The notes beneath the pieces are model-generated. The model did no database searches and was not told where the DNA came from. It saw nothing but the letters and a program-made list of their open reading frames with translations. Shown here piece after piece: positions 32,129-41,700 of a DNA stretch of 64,000 nucleotides. The stretch's first letter is position 1; each line of letters begins with the position of its first letter. The position numbers and the translations under genes were made by a program. Origin of the DNA: Kribbella voronezhensis (lineage in GTDB: Bacteria > Actinomycetota > Actinomycetes > Propionibacteriales > Kribbellaceae); NCBI RefSeq assembly GCF_004365175.1, contig NZ_SOCE01000002.1, positions 248,001 to 312,000 of the forward strand, given 5' to 3'.

Positions 32129-32614
32129 TCAGCGGTTGAGATACCAGATGGCGGCGTTCAGGGCGGTGGCGAAAGTCGTCCAGGCCCAGTAGGGGAGCAG
32201 TAGACCAGCGGCAATCGGCCGGATCCGCCGGAACACCTGGACGGTCCAGGCGATGCTGAACCAGAGCAGCACGATCTCGATCAGTGCCGGACCACGCAGA
32301 CCGGACCCGAAGAAGAGCGGGGTCCAGATGGCGTTGAGGATCAGCTGGATCCAGTACGGAACGAGCTCGCGCGACCAACCGACCTTGCGCCAGACCAGCC
32401 AGCCGCTGACCGCGATCGCGACGTACAGGACCGTCCAGACCGGACCGAACAGCCAGCTCGGTGGCGCCCAGCCCGGCTGTTCCAGCTGTCGATAGGTATC
32501 ACTCGTCCCCTGGACGCCGACGGCGCCCAGGAGTGCCGCGACCGCAACGATCGCCAGGAAGCCGGCCAGTACTGCGTACCTGCGCGCAGGCCGCTCCTCA
32601 ACCGTTGCCGTCAT
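32129..32614 (-). CDS. tspO: TspO/MBR family membrane protein
   Basis: A 161-residue protein with five membrane helices, the usual TspO length. ATG 32614 is chosen to match the family; the frame upstream is unrelated. The signature PGWAPPSWLFGPVWTVLY lies at about residues 46-63, followed by YWIQLILNAIWTPLFFG and LLLPYWAWTTFATALNAAIW, which line the ligand cavity. TspO binds tetrapyrroles such as protoporphyrin IX and takes part in stress responses. It stands alone between the envelope operon and the sensor gene, all on the same strand. Confidence 0.93.
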   Translation of the reverse strand: MTATVEERPARRYAVLAGFLAIVAVAALLGAVGVQGTSDTYRQLEQPGWAPPSWLFGPVWTVLYVAIAVSGWLVWRKVGWSRELVPYWIQLILNAIWTPLFFGSGLRGPALIEIVLLWFSIAWTVQVFRRIRPIAAGLLLPYWAWTTFATALNAAIWYLNR

Positions 32615-32692
32615 CCGGTCACACCTCTCCACCACCGTCGCCTGCGAGTCTCTCCAGCGGTACCCAGGTACTCCGGAAGGCATACCTGTGGC

Positions 32693-35293
32693 CTATCTAC
32701 TGCGGGTCTGGGAGCGGAGGAGAGCGATGTCGGCGGCGCGGAGAGCGTCGTCGGCATCCTTGTAGCGCTGGATGGTGGGGAGTACGCCGACGGCGAGGTC
32801 GGTTTCCGGGTCGGACAGGATCGTGGCGAGCAGTTCGCGGACGGGGTCGCCGGTCGCGCCGATGTCGTCGAGCAGGACGGCGAACTCGTCCTGGCGCAGC
32901 CGGGCGGCCGAGTCGCCGTCGCGGAGGGCGAGGCGAAGGCGGCGGACCACCTCACGGCGTACGCCGGCGTCGTCGCCCGAGCGGTCGACGACGCGCAGCA
33001 GGACGAGCGCGCAGTCGTAGTCGCGGGCGCGGCGGCGGGTGCGCTTGATGGCGGCGCCGAGCCGGTCGAGAAAGAGAGGCCGGTTGACCAGCCCGGTCTC
33101 GGGATCGCGCAGGGCGTTCTCGCGCAGGGAGAGTTCCTGCTCCTTGCGTTCGGTCATGTCGAAGAGCGCGCCGACGAGCCGGGCCGGGCAGCCGGCGTCG
33201 TCGAGGATCGTGACCGCGCGGCACAGCATCCACCGGTAGTCGCCCGAAGCCGTTCGCACCCGGTGCTCGATCTCCAGCGGCGTGCGGGCTCCGCCGAGCT
33301 GCGCCGCGATCGAGGCCGACAGATCCTGGTGGTCGTCGGGATGGACGCGGTCGAGCCACTCCGACGGCGAGGTGCCGATCGCCTGGTCGGCGTACCCGAG
33401 GATCTGTTTCCAGCGGGGCGAGTAGTAGACGGTGCCGGCCGAGACGTCCCAGTCCCAGGTGCCGTCCTGGGCCGCGAGGGAGGCCAGGGCGTAGCGTTCC
33501 TCGCTGGCGCGGATGGTGCCTGCGAGCGCTCGCTCGCGTTCGGCGGCCTCCTCCAACGCCTGGCGCTGATCGCGCAGGGAAGCCAGCAGACGTTCGTGGT
33601 CCAGCGCGACGGCCAGCAGCGCGGCCCAGTGGTTGTACTTGTCCCGGCCGCTGGTCGCCCGGGTGTCGACGTTGCCGTCGATGGCGAGCAGTCCCCAGTC
33701 GCTGCCGCCGAACGTGACCGGCAGCACCAGCGTGAGACGGCTGCTGCCCGGTGTCGCGCCGCGAGTCAGCGCTGCCGGCGGGAACTGGCTCGCCGGTGAA
33801 CGCAGACCGATCAACCGGGACAGCGCCCCCGAGTTGTCGTCGACGCCGACGATCTCGATCTCGCGGTCGCCCGGCGAATGGCCGACCCACAACCCGAGGC
33901 AGGCGGCGCCGCGTCCGCTCCTCGGCAACCAGGTCAGCGTGCGCGGGCTCGGGCCGTTGCCGCGCAGCAGGTCCATGTCGAGCTCGTACTGATCGGCGAT
34001 CGTCCGTTCCAGGTAGCCGCTGCGCGCGAGCATCGGCCGGGTGCAGCCTTTCGTCAACGCCAGCAGGAGTTCGGTACCCGCGTGAGACACCGCGGCCGGC
34101 CGGGTGGCGGCGAGTTCGCGCTCGAGGTCGCGGACGGCGGCGATCAACTGCTCCAGGGTTTCCGGGTGCGGTCGCCGGGCCGCGGTGAGATCGGCGAGCA
34201 GGCCGAGCGATCTCGCGGTCGGCGCCGTTCCCCGTTCGGCGGCGGCGGTCAGCGGGTCGACGATCGCCCGCAGCCAGTTCGCCCGGTCCTCGTCATCGCC
34301 GGTCCGATGCGCCGTCCCGACCGAAGGCGCACCGAAGCCGGTATCGGCCAGCCGCTCCAGCAAAGTCACAGCGGCCGGCCGGCCGGAAGCAACCGGAGAA
34401 TCGCCCACAGTGGCTGTCGATCCGGGGCAGCCGCAGGACTCACGGAGTACGAGCGTTGCTGCCGCACGGTGTACGCCGTCGGCCACCGATGCGCCTCGTA
34501 ACCGGGCGAGCAGGAGCTCCACCGCGAGGCTGCCCACCCGGTCGTAGTGCGGGTCGACGGTCGAGAGCCGCGGCATCAACCGGGCCCCGCTCTCGATGTG
34601 GTCGAACCCGATCACCGCGTGATCCCGCGGCAGCACCAGACCGCTGGACCGCAACGCCCGGAGGAAACCGATGGCGTTGCGATCGGTGGCGGCGATCGTC
34701 GCGGTCGTCGGTGCGCCGGCCGCGAGAAAGCGTGCCGCTGCGTCCTCGCCTGCCTGCTCGTGATTGTCCGCGGTCTCGTGAAACCACTCGGGCCGGGCTT
34801 CGATCCCTTGCTCGGCGAGCGTCGAGCGGTAGGCCTCGTAGCGTTCGCGGATATCGCGCTGCGAAGGACTACCGGCGAACCCGATCCGCGTGTGGCCGTG
34901 GTCGAGCAGGTGCCGGACAGCGGCCCGTACGCCGCCCGCGTTGTCCGGTACGACGACGGGCGCCTGCAGCTCGGTCTGCTCCTCGCTGATCAGGACGACC
35001 GGACGTCCCCATTCCTGCGCGGCCGCAAGCCGGTCGTGCCGAACGGCCTTCACGACCACGATGATGCCGTCCACGGCGTCGAGTGCGACCGGAACCTCGA
35101 GCAACGGCTCGTCGGGATAGCGCTCCCGATCGAGCCCCGACGGATAGGTCTGTACCGCGACGACGCGGTGACCGGCATCGCGCGCGGCCCGCGACGCGCC
35201 GGCGATCAGGGCACCGAAGTAGAAGCCGCCCACGACCGGCGAGAGGATGCCGATCGTGTGGCGTCCACCCGCGTTCGCCGATCGTTGCCGCAT
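32693..35293 (-). CDS. Cytosolic sensor: LacI-type binding domain, PAS, degenerate GGDEF
   Basis: An 866-residue protein from ATG 35293 (GAGGAG 4 bp upstream). Residues about 12-290 form a periplasmic-binding-like fold as in LacI repressors (HTIGILSPVVGGFYFGALIA ... GFDHIESGARLMPRLSTVD), but there is no helix-turn-helix, signal peptide or membrane segment. A middle region (about 300-590) looks GAF-like. PAS/PAC follows (about 600-715: GTWDWDVSAGTVYYSPRWKQ), then a GGDEF domain in which the signature is RQDEF, so cyclase activity is doubtful. It probably senses a sugar and signals by protein contact or nucleotide binding. Divergent from a LacI gene. Confidence 0.85.
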   Translation of the reverse strand: MRQRSANAGGRHTIGILSPVVGGFYFGALIAGASRAARDAGHRVVAVQTYPSGLDRERYPDEPLLEVPVALDAVDGIIVVVKAVRHDRLAAAQEWGRPVVLISEEQTELQAPVVVPDNAGGVRAAVRHLLDHGHTRIGFAGSPSQRDIRERYEAYRSTLAEQGIEARPEWFHETADNHEQAGEDAAARFLAAGAPTTATIAATDRNAIGFLRALRSSGLVLPRDHAVIGFDHIESGARLMPRLSTVDPHYDRVGSLAVELLLARLRGASVADGVHRAAATLVLRESCGCPGSTATVGDSPVASGRPAAVTLLERLADTGFGAPSVGTAHRTGDDEDRANWLRAIVDPLTAAAERGTAPTARSLGLLADLTAARRPHPETLEQLIAAVRDLERELAATRPAAVSHAGTELLLALTKGCTRPMLARSGYLERTIADQYELDMDLLRGNGPSPRTLTWLPRSGRGAACLGLWVGHSPGDREIEIVGVDDNSGALSRLIGLRSPASQFPPAALTRGATPGSSRLTLVLPVTFGGSDWGLLAIDGNVDTRATSGRDKYNHWAALLAVALDHERLLASLRDQRQALEEAAERERALAGTIRASEERYALASLAAQDGTWDWDVSAGTVYYSPRWKQILGYADQAIGTSPSEWLDRVHPDDHQDLSASIAAQLGGARTPLEIEHRVRTASGDYRWMLCRAVTILDDAGCPARLVGALFDMTERKEQELSLRENALRDPETGLVNRPLFLDRLGAAIKRTRRRARDYDCALVLLRVVDRSGDDAGVRREVVRRLRLALRDGDSAARLRQDEFAVLLDDIGATGDPVRELLATILSDPETDLAVGVLPTIQRYKDADDALRAADIALLRSQTRSR

Positions 35294-35362
35294 GCCACTC
35301 CTCACACGTCATCGGTGCCGAGCCGATGCGCATTCGGGCAGCGGGCGACACACTAGGTCATT

Positions 35363-36406
35363 GTGCGCACACCGTCCGCTGACAGTCCCGGGTCGCCCGC
35401 GCGCCGTGCCACGATCACCGATGTCGCGCGGGCGGCGGGTGTCTCGATCGCCGTTGTGTCGTACGCGTTCAACGGACGGCCGGGGGTTTCGGCGGCGACC
35501 CGCGAACGGGTGTTGCGCATCGCCGCGGAGTACCGCTGGCGGCCGAGTGCGGCGGCGCGTTCGATGCACACCGGGCCGCGCGCGGTCGGGCTGGTCGTCA
35601 GCAGCGACGGCGGCGGGACGCATGCCACCTCGTTCTTCGACTTCGTCACCGCCACCCAGAATGTCCTTGCCGATCACGACTATGCGCTGCTGTTGCAAGT
35701 CGTGGACTCCACCGAGGCGGCCGTCGCGACGTACCAGAAGTGGTGGGCCGAGCGCCGGGCCGACGTGATGATCGTGACCGACGTACTGACGTCGGATCCC
35801 CGGGTCGAAGCGCTGCGGCAGTTACGCGTCCCGGCCGTCGTACTCGGGCCGCCCGAGGTGGCGCGCGGACTGACGTCGGTCGCGCTCGACGAGGCGGAAG
35901 CGTTCGCCCGGGTCGCGAATTACCTTGTGGGGTTGGGACATCGCGAGGTCGCCGCGGTGACGGCCTCGGCCACCCTGCATCGCACCAAGCTGCGGACGGA
36001 CGTCTTGGCGCGGGCCCTGGCGGACGTTCGTGGAACGGTGACGCACGTCGAGACGAACGCCGGCGCCGAGGAGGCGGCCGCGGCGACCCGGCGGCTGCTC
36101 ACCGGCCCGCGGCCGCCGTCCTTCATCGTGTACGACTCGGACCAGATGGCGACCGCGGCGCTCGATGTGGCCCGGCGGCTCGAGCTCGAAGTCCCTTGGG
36201 ACGTGTCGATTCTCGCCGCCGGTGACTCGGCGCTCTGCCGACTCGCCACCCCGTCGATCACCGCGCTGCCGCTCCCGCTCCCGGCGTTGGGCACCGCTGT
36301 CGGTGAAACCGTGCTGGCTTTGCTCGACGGGGGAGCGGCAGCCGATCGCGTCGTCTCCTTCGGTGGCATCGCGGTCCGCGGCAGCACCGGGCCGCGCGCC
36401 CGCTGA
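35363..36406 (+). CDS. LacI-family transcriptional regulator
   Basis: A 347-residue repressor with GTG start and no clear ribosome site; CACTAGGTC 8 bp upstream suggests a near-leaderless mRNA. The helix-turn-helix is ATITDVARAAGVSIAVVSYA. The hinge helix reads AAARSMHTG, with Met where LacI proteins usually have the minor-groove Leu. The sugar-binding core follows (GPRAVGLVVSS ... FIVYDSDQMATAALDVARRL). It lies between the sensor gene and the GH6 cellulase and may control either; the AAACGTTT site at 36452 and the TGTTAGCGTTAACA site at 38691 are possible operators. Confidence 0.9.
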   Translation: MRTPSADSPGSPARRATITDVARAAGVSIAVVSYAFNGRPGVSAATRERVLRIAAEYRWRPSAAARSMHTGPRAVGLVVSSDGGGTHATSFFDFVTATQNVLADHDYALLLQVVDSTEAAVATYQKWWAERRADVMIVTDVLTSDPRVEALRQLRVPAVVLGPPEVARGLTSVALDEAEAFARVANYLVGLGHREVAAVTASATLHRTKLRTDVLARALADVRGTVTHVETNAGAEEAAAATRRLLTGPRPPSFIVYDSDQMATAALDVARRLELEVPWDVSILAAGDSALCRLATPSITALPLPLPALGTAVGETVLALLDGGAAADRVVSFGGIAVRGSTGPRAR

Positions 36407-36451
36407 GCCGCGAAAACTGCGGATCACGATGGCGTAACGCGCCACCGGCTT

Positions 36452-36459
36452 AAACGTTT
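36452..36459. promoter_or_regulatory. AAACGTTT palindrome upstream of GH6 gene
   Basis: A perfect 8-bp palindrome with central CpG in CTTAAACGTTTCGC, 119 bp before the cellulase start. LacI-family operators have this symmetry. It is short, so it could arise by chance. Confidence 0.3.
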
Positions 36460-36577
36460 CGCCCCATCCCGGCGGCGGCCGGGCGCATGTGAGGTTCGGC
36501 TCAGCCGCCGGTGTCCGCAGCGGCTCGTACCGCTTCACGCCCGGACCGGTACGCCGGACTGATCCCTGGAGGACCGC

Positions 36578-38587
36578 GTGTCCAAAATCCCCAAGCGGCT
36601 GTTGGCCGCAAGCACGGCAGTGGCCACCGCCCTCGTCGCCCTGCCGCTCATCGCCCCGAGTGCCAGTGCGGCCGAGGCGCATGTCGACAACCCGTACGCC
36701 GGCGCCACGCAGTACGTGAACCCGACCTGGGCCGCTACCGTCGAAGGCGCCGCCACGCGTGCCTCCGACCCGGCGCTCGCGGCCAAGATGCGCCAGGTCG
36801 AGACGCAGCCGACCGCGGTCTGGATGGACCGGATCAGCGCCATCACCGGTAACGCCGACGGCAACGGACTGCGCTTCCACCTGGACCGGGCCCTGCTGCA
36901 GAAGCAATCCGGTACGCCGCTCGTCGTCAACCTCGTCATCTACGACCTGCCCGGCCGCGACTGCTACGCGCTCGCCTCGAACGGCGAACTGCCCGCGACC
37001 GCCGCCGGACTGGCCCGCTACAAGAGCGAGTACATCGACGCGATCGCGAGCATTCTGGCGGACTCGAAGTACGCCGGCCTGCGGATCGCGGCGACGATCG
37101 AGCCCGACTCGCTACCGAACCTGATCACGAACAGTTCGCAGCCCGAATGCCAGACGGCCGCGCCGTTCTACCGCGACGGCGTCAAGTACGCCCTCGACAA
37201 GCTGCACGCGATTCCGAACGTCTACAACTACATCGACGCGGCCCACTCGGGCTGGCTGGGCTGGGACAGCAACGCCGGTCCCGCGGCCAAGCTGTTCGCC
37301 GATGTCGCCCGGACGACACAAGCCGGCTTCGCGTCGATCGACGGCTTCGTCACCAACACGGCGAACACCACGCCGCTGGAGGAGCCGTACCTGCCCAACT
37401 CGTCGCTGACCCTGAACGGCAACCCGATCCGGTCGGCCAAGTTCTACGAGTGGAACTTCGACTTCGACGAGATCGACTGGACCGCGCATCTGTACAACCT
37501 GTTGATCGCGGAGGGCTTCCCGGCCAGTACCGGCATGCTGATCGACACCTCCCGCAACGGCTGGGGTGGTGCCGCGCGGCCGACGGCCACGTCGACCAGC
37601 ACGGACCTCAACACCTATGTCGACCAGTCGCGGGTGGACCGGCGCAACCACCGGGGCGCCTGGTGCAACCCGCTCGGCGCCGGGATCGGCGAACGCCCGC
37701 GGTCGACGCCGTCCGGCTATCCCGGCTCGCACCTGGACGCCTTCGTCTGGATCAAGCCGCCGGGTGAGTCCGACGGTGCGTCGACCGACATCCCGAACGA
37801 CGAGGGCAAGCGGTTCGACCGGATGTGCGACCCGACCTTCGTCTCGCCCAAGCTCGGCAACCAGCTCACCGGCGCCTCGCCGGGCGCCCCGCTGGCCGGC
37901 CGCTGGTTCGAGTCGCAGTTCAACGAACTGGTCCGCAACGCCTACCCGGCCATCGGTGGCGGCAGTTCGTCGGACCAGACCGCACCTTCCGTCCCGACCG
38001 GCCTGCGGACGACGACGGTCGGCGACACGTCCGTCGCGCTCGCCTGGACCGCCTCGACCGACAACGTCGGCGTGGCGGGGTACGACATCTATCGCGGCAC
38101 CACCCTGGCGGGCAGTTCGGCCACGACGAGCTTCACCGCGACCGGGCTCACCGCGAGTACGGCGTACTCGTTCACCGTCCGGGCGAAAGATGCCGCAGGC
38201 AACGTTTCTGCCGCGTCGACCACGCTGGCCGTCACCACGACGACCGGGTCGACGACCCCGCCGGGCGCCTGCCGGGTGAACTACTCCGCGAACACCTGGA
38301 ACACGGGCTTCACCGGAACGGTCAAGCTGACCAACACCGGGTCGGCGCCGCTGGCCAACTGGCGGCTGGTGTTCGACTTCGCCAACGGCCAGACCCTGCA
38401 GCAGGGCTGGAACGCCACCTGGAGCCAGTCCGGTACGACGGTCACCGCGGCCCCCGTCGTCGGGTCGTGGAACGCGACGATCGCGCCGGGTGCTTCGGTC
38501 GACATCGGGTTCAACGCTGCGCACACGGGCACCAACAACGCTCCGACGGCCTTCGCGGTCAACGGGCAGTCCTGCTCGATCGGCTGA
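36578..38587 (+). CDS. Secreted GH6 cellulase with FN3 and CBM2
   Basis: A 669-residue secreted enzyme; GTG start with GGAGG 5 bp upstream. The signal peptide runs to about residue 32 (PSASAA). The GH6 domain (about 40-450) has both family signatures: VIYDLPGRDC with D128, and IEPDSLPN with D177. A Gly/Ser linker leads to a fibronectin type III domain (about 475-555) and a C-terminal CBM2 (about 565-669) with the usual tryptophans (ANWRLVF, GWNATWSQ) and paired cysteines. It should cut crystalline cellulose, releasing cellobiose; whether it is endo- or exo-acting is not settled by sequence. Confidence 0.95.
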   Translation: MSKIPKRLLAASTAVATALVALPLIAPSASAAEAHVDNPYAGATQYVNPTWAATVEGAATRASDPALAAKMRQVETQPTAVWMDRISAITGNADGNGLRFHLDRALLQKQSGTPLVVNLVIYDLPGRDCYALASNGELPATAAGLARYKSEYIDAIASILADSKYAGLRIAATIEPDSLPNLITNSSQPECQTAAPFYRDGVKYALDKLHAIPNVYNYIDAAHSGWLGWDSNAGPAAKLFADVARTTQAGFASIDGFVTNTANTTPLEEPYLPNSSLTLNGNPIRSAKFYEWNFDFDEIDWTAHLYNLLIAEGFPASTGMLIDTSRNGWGGAARPTATSTSTDLNTYVDQSRVDRRNHRGAWCNPLGAGIGERPRSTPSGYPGSHLDAFVWIKPPGESDGASTDIPNDEGKRFDRMCDPTFVSPKLGNQLTGASPGAPLAGRWFESQFNELVRNAYPAIGGGSSSDQTAPSVPTGLRTTTVGDTSVALAWTASTDNVGVAGYDIYRGTTLAGSSATTSFTATGLTASTAYSFTVRAKDAAGNVSAASTTLAVTTTTGSTTPPGACRVNYSANTWNTGFTGTVKLTNTGSAPLANWRLVFDFANGQTLQQGWNATWSQSGTTVTAAPVVGSWNATIAPGASVDIGFNAAHTGTNNAPTAFAVNGQSCSIG

Positions 38588-38602
38588 TCCTTCGAACGGA
38601 CC

Positions 38603-38646
38603 GGGTAGGCGGTGGAGTGGCCTGGTGAGACACCCACCGCCTACCC
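38603..38646. terminator. Strong stem-loop after the GH6 gene
   Basis: GGGTAGGCGGTGG pairs perfectly with CCACCGCCTACCC (13 bp), with an additional GTG/CAC pairing in the loop. It starts 16 bp after the cellulase stop and has no T-run. It should end the GH6 transcript before the GH43 promoter at 38652. Confidence 0.75.
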
Positions 38647-38651
38647 AGGTC

Positions 38652-38681
38652 TTGACATGACGACGTGCTCTCGGCCAAAGT
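38652..38681 (+). promoter_or_regulatory. Promoter of the GH43 gene
   Basis: A perfect TTGACA at 38652-38657 is followed after 18 bp by CAAAGT (38676-38681), a weak -10. Transcription would start near 38688, immediately before the operator-like palindrome at 38691. The -35 hexamer lies directly after the GH6 terminator. Confidence 0.5.
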
Positions 38682-38690
38682 ACGGCGCAC

Positions 38691-38704
38691 TGTTAGCGTT
38701 AACA
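38691..38704. promoter_or_regulatory. LacI-type operator TGTTAGCGTTAACA before GH43 gene
   Basis: A 14-bp palindrome with one mismatched pair and a central CpG, 16 bp before the GH43 start and at the predicted transcription start. This geometry fits repression by a LacI protein. Which regulator uses it is unknown. Confidence 0.6.
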
Positions 38705-38720
38705 CAAGGGTGAGGCCTCC

Positions 38721-41700
38721 ATGCAGCTCCGCACGCGCTCGTCACTCTGGGTTGCCACCGCAGCCTTCGCCCTGCTCGGCGGGCAACTCCTGCCGCCCGC
38801 GACCGCGCTCGGCGCGGCGGCGGAGGATGTGACTGCCGGCCTAGTACTGCGCTACGACCTCACCCAGACCTCCGGCACCGCCGTGACCGACAGCTCCGGC
38901 AACGGTCGCGACGGAACCCTTGTCGGCGGTGGCACCTGGAGTGGCTCGGATCTCGCCCTCAACGGCAGGGACGGCTACGTGAAACTGCCGGACAACCTGA
39001 TGAGCGGGCTGAACTCGATCACTGTGTCGACGGATGTCTTCGTCGCGACCGATCAGGCCACGCCGTTCTTCCTCTGGGGCCTCGGCAATACCGCGTCGTC
39101 GAGTTCCGGCAACGGCTATCTCTTTGCCAGCGGCAGCAGCTTCCGGGCCGGGATCACGACGACCAACTGGTCGGCGGAGAAGGTCACCGCCAAGACACCG
39201 GCCGGCGACCTCACGCGCGGTATCTGGAAGACGGTGACCTATACCCAGACCGGGACCACCGGCACGCTGTACGAGGACGGCGTCGAGGTCGGCCGGAACA
39301 CCGCGGTCAGCGTGCTGCCGAGTCAGATCGGCGGAGGCGCGACCACGAACAACCTGCTGGGCAAGTCGAACTACGCCGCCGATCACACCCTGAAGGGCAA
39401 GGTCCGCAACTTCCGTGTCTACAACCGCGCGCTCGACGCCGACGAGGTCGCGATGATCTCCCTGACCGACCAGTCGAAGGCCGACGGCGCAGCCGCAGCA
39501 CTCTCCGTCGTCCACGCCGATGACGTTCGCGGCAATCTGACGCTGCCGACGACCGGCGAGTACGGCGCCTCGGTCACCTGGGCCTCCTCGGCTCCCGCCG
39601 TGGCCGGTGGCGATGGTGTCGTCCACCGGCCGGCGAACGGAGCCGGTGACGCGCAGGTCACGCTGACGGCGACAATCACAGTCGGAACGGCCACCGCCAC
39701 GCGGCAGATCGTCCTCACGGTCCGCGAGCTGAAAGCGGCCGCACCGTACGCCGGGTACGCGTTCAGCTATTTCACCGGCAACTCCATCGCGGGGGAGAAG
39801 ATCTACTTCGCCGCCAGCCGCGGCAACACCGCGCTCAAGTGGGACGAACTGAACAACGGCCGGCCCGTGCTCGAGTCCACCAAAGGCACTCTCGGTCTGC
39901 GCGATCCTTTCTTGATCCGCTCGCCCGAGGGCGACCGGTTCTTCCTGATCGCGACCGACCTGTCCATCGGCCGCAACGGTGACTGGGATACCGCGCAGCG
40001 CCAGGGCAGCCGCTATCTGGAGGTCTGGGAGTCCACCGACCTGGTGACCTGGTCGGAGCAGCGACACGTCCTGGTCTCACCCGAGACGGCCGGCAACACC
40101 TGGGCGCCGGAGGCCTACTGGGATCAGGAACTCCAGTCGTACGTCGTCTTCTGGGCGTCGAAGCTGTACGCCGCGGACGATCCCGGGCACACGGGTTCGA
40201 CGTACAACCGGATGCTCTACGCAACGACCCGCGACTTCCGGACCTTCAGCGCACCGAAGATCTGGCAGGACCGCGGCGAGTCCCGCATCGACTCGACGGT
40301 GATCAGGGACAACGGCGCGTACTACCGGTTCACCAAGGACGAGGGTGGTGGCGGCACCGGCTGCTCGGACATCATCCAGGAGAAGTCGCTGTCGCTGACC
40401 GCCGTCGACCTGCCCGGCAACCCGTCGTGGGCCATGCAGGACTCGTGCATCGGCCGGGACGCGGGGACGTCGGCGGTCGAAGGGCCGACCGTCTTCAAGG
40501 CCAACCCGGGCGACACCTCGGGCTCCAAGTACTACCTGTTCGTGGACGAGTACGGCGGCCGCGGGTACATCCCGCTCGGCACCGACGAGCTGGAGGCGCC
40601 GAACTGGAAGGTGCCACCGGCGTACTCGCTGCCGGCCAGCCCACGCCACGGCACCGTGCTTCCGGTGACGCAAGCCGAACTCGACCGGCTGCGCGACGGC
40701 CTGGTGCTCCCCGACCCGGTGAAGGCCGACGCGAACGGCCTGGTCGCGCACTACCCGTTGAACCAGACCAGCGGCACCACGGCGACTGACGTGACCGGCC
40801 ACGGGTACGACGGTGTGGTCGCGGGGGACACGTCCTGGGCCGACGGCGCGCTCACGCTCGGCGGTACCAACGGTCACGTGAAGCTGCCCGACAACCTGAT
40901 GGCCGGTCTCGACGCGATCACCGTCTCGACCAAGGTCTGGATCGACGCCGGCCAGCAGACGCCGTACTTCATCTGGGGACTGGGCAACACCGCGAGCGAT
41001 GTCGGCAACGGCTATCTCTTCACGACCGGGGACGGCTACCGTACGTCGATTGCCACCGGCAACTGGTCGACCGAGCAGACCGCGTCGGCGGCGAACGCCG
41101 TACTGCGTGGTGCCTGGAAGGCGCTCACCTACACGCTCACCCCTGACGGCGTCGCCACGATCTATCTCGACGGTGTCCAGGTCGGGCAGAAGACCGGTGT
41201 CACCATCGCTCCCGGCGACATCGGCGGCGGCCGGACGACGGCCAACTACCTCGGGCGCTCGGTCTACACCTCGGACAAGTATCTCAAGGGCAAGGTGCGC
41301 GACTTCCGCCTCTACAACCGGGCCTTGTCGGCCGCTGAGGTCAGCGACCAGGACGCGGATCCGCGCGCCGTCATCGGTGTCGACCTGGCTGGTCTGAAGG
41401 TGCCGGCGATCATCGACGACGCCTCGTCGACCGTCACGCTACCTGTTGCCCCCGGCACCGATCTCACCACCCTGGCGCCGGTCCTGAAGGTGGTGTCCAC
41501 CTCGACGATCTCGCCGACCGGTCCGGTCGACCTGTCGACGCCGAAGACCTTCACCGTGACAGCCCAGGACGGAACCACGCGGGCCTGGACGGTCAAGGCC
41601 GTCGTGATGCGCTCACCGGTGTTGCCCGGCTACAACGCGGACCCGAACATCGCCCGCTTCGGCGACACCTACTACCTCTACGTGACGACCGACGGGTACG

